Assembly (NCBI RefSeq): GCF_910592395.1
Contig: NC_088312.1
Span: 19,785,292 to 19,849,291, forward strand
DNA length: 64,000 nucleotides
Direction: 5' to 3'
DNA from: Lineus longissimus
Taxonomy: Eukaryota; Nemertea; Pilidiophora; Heteronemertea; Lineidae
Part shown: positions 9,855-20,592 of the stretch, piece by piece
Layout of the letters: every line of letters starts with the position of its first letter
Numbering within the stretch: position 1 is the stretch's first letter
Notes under the pieces: generated by a model
What the model was told of the DNA's origin: nothing
Seen by the model: only the letters and a program-made list of their open reading frames with translations
Databases searched by the model: none
Translations under genes and position numbers: made by a program

Positions 9855-12800
9855 ATGTCAACGTCCAGTCGTGCCAGTTCAACCATTTCCAAGAAAGAAG
9901 CAAAGAACATTGTTGTAAATGCTGACTTGCCTGGTGAGTACCTTTACCGGTAGATCTCTACCCTGCCCCCCCCCCCCCCCCCCCCGGGCAAGACCTGGCA
10001 TCAGATTTGGCACGTTCAGTCGTATACTGCTGTATGTTCTACCTTCTCAAGTCGGTGTCGGAGTGTCAATCTTGAAAACTAGTGTCCTTAAAGCGAACTG
10101 GAACCGCCGAGCGATTTATTCAACTTTTCGACTTTCACCGCCCGAGAAAGTCAAACTTCCAACTTCCTATTCGAGTTCAGATTTGTAGCTCCACCCCCAG
10201 TGCCCGAGCATGCGCAGTTCAATTTGTTATTATTGAGAATCATGTGAGAATCACGTGAGTCATGCGATCTTTCATTCATGAATTTTCGTAGTAAATTCCA
10301 TAGTAGTGACGTCACTGAATGATTGACAGCTAGGCGCCATGTTTCATTCATGCCTCGTTCTGATCACCCGATACGCGGGAAATGAAAACGAGGTCATACG
10401 AACTGGCTTGGCGGTTCCAGTTCGCTTTAATGTAGATGTCCTTATCAGACATAGAGAAGTGTCCGCCAAGGGAGGTTCTACTGTACTCATTTAATATAAG
10501 CCGAGAAGGATTCCTATTCATCATTGGTCACCACCTCTATCTGTATCACATTAATGATGATTTCAGACGGACCGGTTGCAAGGGATCTCAAACTAGCGTC
10601 TGCTCCGAAGACTCTCAGACAGGTATTTATAAATTTTGGTTAAAAATTATAATAATAATATATATCATAATAATCATCATTCAGAGATGCAACTTCACTC
10701 CAGGTTGCTTACATAAATTTCAAAATACGTTATTAACTTTTTATCATAACGATTGTTCTTATCATTATATAAAAACATAGAAAAGGTCTTAAGTGTCAGT
10801 TCCCCTTTAATGTTCTGTTGCAGTCTCTGATTCGAGGAAATAAAGATAGTGAGGAGTCTAGAAGTTCAGCTGCTATTGAAATCCAGCGACAATATAGAGG
10901 TTATAATACAAGGCAAGTATGAATTTCACTCCAAGCGCAGTGGATGGGCCTCATCCCTCCCCTGTGGTTAATGACGAGTTTTCGTCAACTGTATCAGCGG
11001 CTGCCGACAACAACAAGTGCAAAAGAGAGCTATTTCTGTTGCCATGTATTCGAAGGTGCTACAATCAGAATCAAATTTTCATTAATCAGGGCTGACTAGG
11101 ATGCATAAACCTGTGTCCGATTCATCCAAGTTCAGACTAAAAAGGCTTGTTAAATGAAACTTTTACTGGTCTTTAAACATGCTATTATTTTTACAGGTGT
11201 AAAGTTCTCGGTGTAGTTGAGCCAAAGATCAGCAAAACTGCCGTCTATAGTGGTAGTAACCATGTGGCAAATCGTCTATCTGACGTTAGGTCACCATCAC
11301 CAGTTCAAGTTGAAAGCAGTACTAAGGTGAGTTGTTGAACCAAAGATCAGTGAAAATGCTCTCTATACTTTCGAAGGGAAAGAGCAGTAACTGACATATT
11401 TATCAAAATTATAATTATTCTCGTCTGGAGCCGCTGTGGTGTAGTGGCTTGGACTCTCGACCAGCGGTCAAGAGGTCCCGGGTTCGATCCCCACTGTCGG
11501 CGTGAGACTGTAGGCTGGTCTCTCTGTCTTACTTGCCTCTCTGCACCCAGGTGTATAAATGGGTACCGGTCAGAAATGCTCAGATTGTAGCGCTGGTTGA
11601 GCAGCTCATCTGAGGTCTACTGAAAGGTTTCAGGACAGACTGGGGTTAAAGTGTAAAGTCGGATGACAACCTATATCGTAGTTGATATCAGACTATAAAC
11701 CCTAAACTTTAAACTTTAAACTGTTATCTTCCTGTTTCTGTTATCGCATATTTGGACGCTACTTTTTCAGATCAATGATGAAATATTAAAGGAAGTGTCT
11801 GAAGATGATACACTCGAAGCCTTGTATGCCGAATATGTCAGGAGATTACGACTAGCTGGAGTCACTGATATACCCAGGTAACTAAATATCAATCTGCCGT
11901 TCACATTGTAATATTATAAGAGTATTGTGAACAGCTAAATTTCGGCGATTCAATTCCAAATTTTTTAATAATTTTCATTTTGGTGGATTACGAAAGTTCC
12001 TTTAGTTTTTCCAAGCAAAATATATTTTTTTGGATTTTGATTTTCACGAATGCAGGTTATTCGTGAAATGCACAAAAATAGAACACTTACAAAAATTGTT
12101 GAGGTCTTGGTCCATTCCACTTTCAAGAATAACATTTCTTCCTCCTTTTCTGTAGCTTTGAAGAGTTCTGTCGGGATCAAAATCTCATGCAGACGGCCAG
12201 AGAGGAGAAAGGCGTGACCCAATCAAGTCGAGAGACGGTAAAAAGCGATAAAAAGACGCCAGCCACGTCCAGTCGGATCATGAAACCGGGTAAAATTGGA
12301 AAATACACAGCAGATGAGGCGGCGTCGATGATCCAACGATCCTGGAGAAGACATATTGTAAGCACTGTTAACTCTTTCGCAACGACACGTGGTATATACC
12401 AAACCGTTCACTGCGTACTACTGGTCCGCAGTCATCTGACTTCGTTGTGCTAAATTTTCCCCAAGCTCTACCATTCAACCACAGTCCCTATGAGCCTTTG
12501 GTTTATTACACCTGAAAACATGAAATGGCAGCGATGCACTCAACATCACATCTGCCTCCCTATATTTCAGGACATCCAAGTGTATAAGTATTACCGAGAT
12601 CTCATCAATTTCAAGCAGAGAGGCGACCCTGCCCTCATGCTGCGGTGTATCAACCCGAATGAGGCGCGGCTGTTAGATGCTGCGTCAGGCATCCACGTCA
12701 AGTTTAGATTAGCTGGAGTGAGTACCAATCCATTCATTGAAGAACACGTGAATCTTTTCCATTTCCATTAAAACCCTTGAGAGTGGTACAAGGCACTCAA

Positions 12801-15800
12801 CGTCAATGTCATGAACAGATTGAGTAAGGCTAATAATGGGCCTGCATTATTTCGATACAATTTATTGATTAATTTGATGTTTGATTTCAATACAGTTGCG
12901 CATTCTGCTGATAACGTCATTTTGGGTACATACCTCACCTACGGTGTACTTATATCATCGACAGCTTGTTGTCTGTATAGGTTAACAAAAGTGCTGAAAT
13001 AGACAAGGTGTGTTTTGATGCTGCTTTCACCTTAGTTTTGTAGCTTTAGGTTGTGATTAATTCATTTCTATCATCTTTCAGGATAAATTCCCGCCCAACA
13101 TCTATTATAAGATCTACACTCATCGAAACGTGGTTGACATGTGCGCTAACAGTCCCAAGGACTATACAAAGGCTGACTCGAAAAGAAAGATGGGAAGAGA
13201 TGTACATAATAAGGGAGACAGGGCATCTCATATCAAAGGTAAGGAAAAACAGTAAAATAAATCGTTTTGGAACCTGTTTGTATGGACTTGCACCAATGAT
13301 CACTCAAACATTTTTTGAGACTCAAGAGGTTGCTCACCGCTCCGAGCTACCCTGAATTTAGCTCAGAGTGGAAGTGGAAGTCATCTCGTTTAAAAGCAGC
13401 TTGCGCTCCACCCAGAAGAACTGACTTGAGTGACGTGATGCTTTTGACGATATTGCGTCACACGACCTGGAGACCATGTCTTAGCAACAGGTGGATCAGG
13501 TAGAAGAAGAAGAAGATGCCTAAAATACCATTTATTCTATTCTAGCTAAAGTGGGATGGTACCAACGATGGGAGAACAATGGTTGGCGTCTGGTGTCTGA
13601 TCGTCTGCTCACCCACATCCTGGCAGATCCCGTCACGTGGGAAACGTCGCAGAAAAAAATCGAATTCCATCATAATAAGGTGAGAGTCCAATTTTGCATT
13701 TCTTGCATTTTTCCACTTGCTGTTATTTCAAGGTCATTCGAGTTTGTAGAAGTCTCCTTATTGCCTCATCTTTCCCAAGACCAACCAAAGTAACCTCTTT
13801 TTCCGACACTAGTTGGCGTTACAAGTGGTGAGCAATTTAAAGGTTTGGGGTTCCGTCGATTAATATTCACCTTACTGTTGCAGTTACAACGTAAACAAGA
13901 CGTGGAAAAACAGCGAAAACAGAAAAAGATCAACTGGATGCAAAAAATGTAAGTCGTTCAACACCTGTTCAGCAATGCTCCTAAAATAGATTACACTTGG
14001 GGCCACCTGTTCAACAAGCCTCTCCAAATAGGTCGAACTTCTGGCCACCTGTTCAACAAGCCTCTCCAAATAGATCACCATTCGGGCCTCCTATTCAACC
14101 AACTTCTCCAAATAGATTAAACTTTGAGCCACCTGTTCAGCAAGCCCTCCAAATAGATTGAACTTGGGGCAACCTGTTCAACAAGCCTCTCCAAATAGAT
14201 CGAACTTCGGGCCTCCTGTTCAACAAACTTCTCCAAATAGATTAAACTTCGGGCCTCCTGTTCAACAAACTTCACCAAATAGATTAAACTTCGGGCCACC
14301 TGTTCAGCAAGCCCTCCAAATAGATTGAACTTTGGGCCACCTGTTTAGCAAGTCCTCCAAATAGATTGAACTTTGGGCCACCTGTTCAGCAAGCCCTCCA
14401 AATAGATTAAACTTCGGGCCACCTGTTCAGCAAGCCCTCCGAATAGATTGAACTTTAAGTATAATTCTAACACTAGGGAAGACAATAAAATATGTGATCG
14501 TGCAAATGGTGTGTTGGGACCGGACCCCGAACAAAGCAGTTTACTTTGTTATAGCCACTGCTTCACTAAAACTAAACAAGGAGAACATTCTTTTTGTCTT
14601 TTTTAGGTACAAAGAAGGGATGATGAAAGCCAAAGTTGAGGATACGGAGACGATCCAGTTAATAGAGGGTGCTGCCGCAGGGATGGTTGCAACTATCGAA
14701 ATGGAAGGACCAGAGGCTGTTCAGGAATGGGAGGTTGATGAGTTGTTGGAATGGACAACAAGTCTCAATTATGATGAGTAAGTTCATTTACATTTACAGT
14801 GGAACCTCCCTTAGCGGACACCTCTTTATTAAGGACACTAGTGTTGAGGTTCTACTGTAGTTTGTTTGTGCTCAGTGGTTTCTTTGATATGGAGGTGTTG
14901 CCTGACATTGCTAGTCAGACAAAATATGTGTAGCGGGCATGTGTGTACCAAGTGGATGTCCCCCCCCCCTCAACGATCAGGAAAGAAATTGTGATGGAAA
15001 TGACCCTTGTTGTTCATCAAATTGAAGTTGAGGGATTTTATTCTTTCAGCTACCTGGATGGATGGAAGGAGATAGCAACGAGTTCCAAGTCAGAGAAAAT
15101 CACAGGTAAGAAGACAACTGTTACTTTGGGTGTTTGGTTGGAAAAAAGGTCTGTTGTCCCCAGATTCCAGTGTTGTGTATCCTGGACCACCAGTTATTAC
15201 GAACAGCGTACCACTTTAAGTGTTTTTGGAAGAAATTAAAATCCACTGCCTCCCTAGTCCCAGTAAGAGGTGCATGATTGGTCTCTCACTTATCTCGGCA
15301 AGAGACCACCATAAGCATTTAGATGTGCAAATTGAGATACCACTACGGTACCAGCTAAACTACGGCCACCGCTACATGGTACCGACTGTCAATATGGGGC
15401 ATTGGCACTGATAAGAGACGTCAATTTTGTTCATGTTTTTACGCCATGCCCCGAGGCTTTCCATACATGCGTGGTCACTTAATACTTATTGTACTTCACA
15501 ATAGATGGCAGAGTTGACGTTTGTCTCGTGGATGAGACATTTTGGTGAGCAAGGTATAATCCTTATTCCTTGGTTGTGGGTTTTTTCCACATACAGTGCT
15601 GTCGAACCTCAATGAGTCCACTCAAAGAGAAACTAATGGCATTCAACATTTCACAGCGAACCTTTATCATCCTATGTCTAATAACAAATAATAAATGTCT
15701 TAATTTTCTAGGAGAATCACAGGAAGGTTAGACAGCTTACAACATCCTGCATGGTTTGAGTCCTGCACTTTTTGAATCAGATTATCAGAATCGCAACCAT

Positions 15801-18757
15801 TATTATCAGACCCCCCCCCGCCACCACTGAAAACTGCATGTACCCAGCATGGCTTTTAATACCACTCGCAAGCATCGAGCATCACATTTTTTTGGTATTG
15901 TTTGGAACCGAATAGGGATGTATTGCTCAGAAACTTCCAACTGCTGGTCTTATTCGATGGATACGGATCGATATGTATACGATGGGTAGCAACCAAGCAG
16001 TGAAAAACTCATGACTCAATGTCTATCGAAACATAGTAGAACAGGGCAATATGTATGAGTTTGGGATTGAAAGAGTTAGGTGTCGGTTAAGGGAGGTTTT
16101 CATTATTATATCAGTAATTGACCATGCCCAGACTCGCTGTCAAATCATGTTATTTTCTAGATTGTAGTAAAAAGCTTGATTATTTCGTACTGGTGGTGTA
16201 AATTGGTTGTTAAGATAATGTGAGCCGTCTGGCATTAATGAACTCGAGTTTTCATGCACTGACTCTCCACACTATTTGGAGAGGCTTTCCATATCACTCC
16301 GACTACTCTAAATTGGCAAATTCACTCGATCTGTTATGTGATAAATAACAGTAGAACCTCTCTATCAGGGACACCCTTTTGGACTCACCAGTCCTTTAGA
16401 GATAGTTGTCCTGATTAGAGAGGTCAAGTTGAATGGAAACAGCCAACTTTGGACCAAAACTAGTGTCCTTAGTAGAGAGGGTTTTCCTTAACTAGAGGGG
16501 CATACGCCTAGGGAGATTCCACTCTCTCTAATCAGGACAATTCTCTATTGAGGACAGTCCTAAGGGTGTCTTTATTAGGGAGGTTCTACTGTAGTTGCAT
16601 AACATTACAACACTTGGAGGATATCTTCAAATTTTACTTACTCATCCACCCACTTTCCTATGTTGTTCCTGTTCATATGTTTCCTTACTTTGTAGCTGTT
16701 TTGACAACCTAAAAAATGTGGGGGAAATTCCTTCCTGATTTCTTGGCAGTATCGAGCAGTCTGAAAATTGCTGTCAATATGTCATAAACGACAACCCAAA
16801 TATATTGTGGGGAAGCTCCTTCCTGATTTCTTGGCAGTATCAATGAAGTCTGAATGTTGCTACTAAAATGTCATATTTAACAACAACCTAGATATTGTGG
16901 GGAAATTCCTCCCTGATTTCTTGGCAGTATTGAGCAGTAAACATGTAGTCTGAATATTGCCATAATGTCATGAACTGATAAATTACGGTGACTTATTTAT
17001 TCCCGATACTGGGAACATACATGTATCACCAACAATTTCCTTCGCGGCAAAAATATCAATTGATGGTACGGTGTATTTATTTAATGGATACTTCATTAAC
17101 TCATTAATGCATTCCTTTCATCGTGAAATAATTATCTACTTAATCTGTTGAATTTAGAGTAATCATTTGCATAAAATAATTGACTTTTTTATTGCAGAGG
17201 GCAAGGACAAATAATTGAGCACTCTAGGTCAATAGAGATATGTCAGTCGAGTGCATTGACACTCAGCAAAACCTGCCATTTTTCATCCCGAATCCACAAG
17301 AAGAAAAACACCTTTTTCTGTTAGATATGCCCCCCCCAAGCCGAGCCAAGCATGGCCCTGATCAGGCATAGTGTTTTTTCCAAATAAAAACTAAGAGTTT
17401 TGATGGCCTGGTAATATCCTCGGGCTGAGTCACCCGTTCCATAGATATGCCCTTCTATTCACATCGAAAATACATGTAACCGGTTTCATAACTCATTTTA
17501 TGACTTCTAGCTGATCGTAAGTACCAAGGAAGACTCTACACCGCCTCAAGTGACCAATCTTATTATCAGCCTGATTATAGACCAATGTATCAACCAGGAG
17601 ATCCGGGTAACCATTCCATCATCATCCCCTCAGCTTCATTTCCCTTACAGGTAGCGCCACTCCTGTGCTTTTGTTTCCGTTGCTGGACGTTGTCTCGAAA
17701 GATCCTTCATATTCATCAACATTTTCTCTGCTACTACACACCCTGCTATAGCTCCTGTAAAAATAGCGGTAGCTAGCCCCATAGCCAGTACCATTTACTT
17801 GTATTTTAGCGTCATGAACACTTATCTATTCAGGGAAATTTGATATAAAGTTAATATATTAAGTTCATGATCAGAAAACTGAATATATAAGTTCAAGAAT
17901 TAAGCTTCTGATAAAGAAACTCATGAAAAAGCTTTCAATCCCTGGTGTCCTCTTCAGTTTTAGCCATTGTTGGCACTGTCGGAATGGCGGCCGCCGGGTC
18001 TTTGAAGTTCTCTAGCTTGTCTGGGCCCCTGGGTCTCGTTCCAACAATAAACTGAAGATGATCCCAGTCGGGATAGTGAAAGCATTCTCATGAGGTTTTT
18101 TATCATGCAGAGTTTAAAGTTGAATTCATGAAGTCAATTGATTGCCCCGAATAGATGAGTCTTCATAACACTTAAACATACATGTACATGATAACCTACT
18201 CGTAACATGTATATGAGTTTTCAACATGTATGTTGTCAGTCAAACATTTATGTTATTTTTGCAAGACACTTGATCGCATCTGTATCATTGGCTTTGTATA
18301 ATTTCCATTCTCATACATACTTTTGTATAATTTTCCTCTTGCGAAAGTGTCGGCAGTGGCCCTCCCTTGGGCAATATTTCTTTTGCAGTTGCCTACCTTT
18401 TAGTTTCGCTGTCTTCCATTTACCTGCATAATGTTGTTAATATTGTGAAACTGCATGGATGAAGTTACATTTAGCACTTGTTGATTTTGCAAACAGGTCA
18501 ACTCGGACTGCAAAAATAAAACACGCGCAAAAGTTTTCAGGTTGCAGTAGTTCATGAATCTGGTCATGTCACAATCGTCCGCCTTAATCACCTCTCTTTC
18601 CATTTCTTCAGATGGCCGAGCCCATGTTTACAGTGGGCAGTACGAGGACCCGTTCATGCTGACGATAAGCGGCTCTCCATCTCGGAACCAGGATATACCC
18701 ACAAGACCGTCCCATAATACACCTGTCTCTAGTTTGTCCGGGAGTCATTTCCGATAG
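9855..18757 (+). CDS. C11orf65: C11orf65/MFI orthologue with two IQ motifs, 14 exons, 544 aa
   Basis: Exons: 9855-9933, 10567-10622, 10824-10912, 11197-11326, 11771-11877, 12156-12357, 12571-12717, 13082-13238, 13546-13679, 13884-13948, 14607-14777, 15050-15105, 17511-17606, 18612-18757 (TAG). The sum is 1635 nt, and every junction is phase-compatible with a plausible acceptor. From residue about 212 the protein follows human C11orf65 closely: INPNEARLLDAASGIHV, YYKIYTHRNVVDMCANSP, GWYQRWENNGWRLVSD, EWEVDELLEWTTSLNYDE and GWKEIATS. IQ motifs: IQRQYRGYNTR (about 64-74) and MIQRSWRRHI (about 212-221, the one shared with human). The first about 210 residues are an extension absent from the human form. 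Human MFI is reported to bind MFF and restrain mitochondrial fission; that role here is inference. The intron after exon 3 has a GC donor. Exons 1 and 2 are the least certain parts. Confidence 0.9.
9966..9986 (+). repeat. Homopolymer C tract (21 C)
   Basis: A 21-base run of C in intron 1 of the C11orf65-like gene. Such runs are length-variable and error-prone in assemblies. Confidence 0.95.
10434..10484. mobile_element. Fragment of the CAGTRGAACCTC-type MITE
   Basis: Only the right end is preserved: GTCCGCCAAGGGAGGTTCTA followed by CTGT, matching the ends at 14.8, 16.6, 21.7, 22.6 and 39.3 kb. It lies in intron 1, about 80 bases before exon 2. Confidence 0.6.
10913..11196 (+). other. GC-AG intron of the C11orf65-like gene
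   Basis: The donor is AG|GCAAGTA and the acceptor TTTTTACAG. The exon before must end with two bases of a codon (ACA AG) to join G|TGT AAA GTT in frame; the nearby GT (GTATGA, at 10917) would put an immediate stop after the junction. GC donors normally have an otherwise perfect consensus, as here. Confidence 0.8.
11430..11721 (+). mobile_element. tRNA-derived SINE
   Basis: The head resembles a tRNA: A box-like TGGTGTAGTGGCTTGG and a perfect B box GGTTCGATCCC 37 bases later (pol III promoter). A unique body follows (CACCCAGGTGTATAAATGGG) and a 3' tail of short repeats CTTTAAA. It inserted in sense orientation in intron 4 of the C11orf65-like gene. A diverged relative is at 41.5 kb. Confidence 0.8.
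13955..14458 (+). repeat. 41-42 bp minisatellite, about 12 copies, intron 10
   Basis: Each unit runs CACCTGTTCARCAAGCC, then CTCCAAATAGATT, then RAACTTYGGGC. The array begins about six bases after the splice donor of exon 10 (13949) and fills most of the intron. A unit length near 42 keeps short ORFs open on the minus strand, which are artefacts. Confidence 0.92.
14795..14859. mobile_element. Short MITE copy (TACAGTGGAACCTC ... GAGGTTCTACTGTA)
   Basis: Its ends are inverted complements of each other, with an internal deletion that leaves 65 bp. It lies just after the donor of exon 11 (GAGTAAGT at 14778) of the C11orf65-like gene. Confidence 0.75.
16348..16592. mobile_element. MITE copy with CAGTAGAACCTC terminal inverted repeats, 245 bp
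   Basis: The left end is ACAGTAGAACCTCTCTAT and the right end its inverted complement GAGGTTCTACTGT. The interior has the family words AGGACA, GTCCTTAGTAGAGAGG and ATTAGAGAGGTC. Non-autonomous; no ORF. It sits in intron 12 of the C11orf65-like gene. Confidence 0.85.
16715..16975 (+). repeat. Diverged tandem trimer, unit about 90 bp
   Basis: Three units share GTGGGGAAATTCCTTCCTG, ATTTCTTGGCAGTAT and AGTCTGAA(A/T)(A/G)TTGC, then ATGTCAT(A/G). They lie in intron 12 of the C11orf65-like gene. Units differ by substitutions and short indels, so this is an old array. Confidence 0.85.
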
Positions 18758-19110
18758 GAAGAAAAGATGCTGTCTATTTCTATCATGAAGTTGGATAGTG
18801 TCTTGGATCTTATAAGACACTGTTAGTGGTAGTATATCACCTGTGCCCGCTATGAGTGAAGTGTATCAGACTTAATTGCTGTTATTGACACATTCCGTGA
18901 TATCTTTGAAAACTGTGATCTATCTTATATAATTCCATCCATAAAATAAGACTTAGACCATCCGTCCTTGTGAATATCAATAGTTAGTTTTGATACTAAA
19001 TGAAATGAATTCTCAACATTGTACATTTGCTGTATATAGCTACATGTGAATATGACTTGATAGTCTTGTGCCTTGTAAAGAAACTTTTGTGATTATGATA
19101 TTTATTTTTG

Positions 19111-19116
19111 AATAAA
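19111..19116 (+). terminator. Poly(A) signal of the C11orf65-like gene
   Basis: AATAAA 354 bases after the stop at 18757, followed by GT- and T-rich sequence at 19136-19190. A good candidate 3' end. Confidence 0.7.
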
Positions 19117-20592
19117 AGGATTTCGAATACATGCAATCTTTCAGTGTTCTTCTTTTTCAGTGTTCCTCTCCTATAAGTGTTCTTCTCTGTGTCATTTCTT
19201 ACTTTCTAATCACACATAACTGCTAAAGAGTCTTGGTATGCAAGATTTTTGATACACAAGCTTATGCAGTGGTTGTAGTCTTTAAGAAAAGCGAACAAGG
19301 GTCTTTTGTTGCTGCAACTTGCAATCATGATCGAATGTGACAACAATCTCTTACTTGCGGTGTTAATTGAAAGAGCCCCAGATAGGAATCTGTGATCCTG
19401 TGATCTGTGATTATCAAATCCAGTGATTACCAGTTTTATCTGCAGATGAGCAATCTTTTTATTGCTCGTTGTAGCAATAATTGCCACATGCTCTCTCTTC
19501 ACATATGTGAAGTTTAGCACATCTTACCTTTGCCAGGCCATAGGCCTTTTATTCGATAGTGATCTTCCAATTACGCCTTCTTTGAACCATGAAGCCATCA
19601 CTAAGCTAACTTTCATTCGAACTACATGTATGTTTGATAGTGCGTTAAATTATAGCACCATGAATTAGAATGTTTTGGAAACATTTGCATAATTTGTGTC
19701 ATTTACCCTAATCAAGGCTATGGAGAGACCATCATCGCTTCTTATTAAAGTGATCTTCTCCCTTCATTCTGGTTCCTGGGCAGCCCATTTGGTCTCGTGA
19801 GGAACGAGGCCGGTCCACTGCGTCTGGAGTGTAGTTTTTTTGGAAGGCTGCTACGGGTTCTATGATACCGGGACTGATACGGCACATCTAAATATCGTCT
19901 GCCCGTAGTCGCGTGCTGCGCGCTCTGTGCTTTGTCACATCGACGCGTTCTTCTTACTGATACAGTCATACCGTGGAGGAACTATAGATTAGGCTACTGG
20001 GTGTACACTAGATATGTCACATATTTAACATTCCATGAATATTTCTCGCAATGCCGGAGGGCTTGACCTAATAAATAGTTTCGGAATGAAATATTTAAGC
20101 AGACGACAGAATGACGCAGCGATCAAATGTCAACCGAACGCCACCGCAAAATAGGCTATAATAACAAATTTTTACAACAAACAGATAACTACAACAAAGG
20201 GATGAACTAACCTCACAGATGCGTGTCCGGTCGTATTCAATAATTGTAAGGATTTTCCGACTTATCCAGAAACGCACCCACACCTCGCTATTCATTTCCC
20301 GCCAACCGTGAAGCTGACATTCTTTTCTCAACCCCGTCTTAGTAGCAATTATAGTCCACCACCCGTCGTGCACTTTTTGTACAGTAAAGGAAATCTTGGA
20401 GACGAGGCTCTAAGCCCATATATGCAAAATCGATACACGTTTAGCCTCAGTCCATGTGCGGTTAGCGTTCAATGTAGTCAGTAAGCAATAAAGGATTATT
20501 CGTGTTTTTACGGGTTTGGTGCATTTTCGCGTTTTTTCGTGTTTTGGATATAAATACTGTGTAAGGACATTTATAGGCCTAACACCTTCATC
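19117..20592. other. Intergenic region
   Basis: No exon seen between the end of the C11orf65-like gene and the transgelin ATG. It contains a repeat fragment at 19801-19834 (GGAACGAGGCCGGTCCACTG) shared with 9021-9054 and 34.9 kb, and a TATA-like element just upstream of the transgelin start. Confidence 0.55.
20549..20556 (+). promoter_or_regulatory. TATA-like element upstream of the transgelin ATG
   Basis: TATAAATA lies 44 bases before the ATG at 20593. If used, it would give a very short 5' UTR. The role is inferred from position only. Confidence 0.3.

Noticed and set aside
11430-11510. Functional tRNA gene
   Set aside because: A and B boxes are present, but the acceptor stem does not pair and a SINE body and tail follow.
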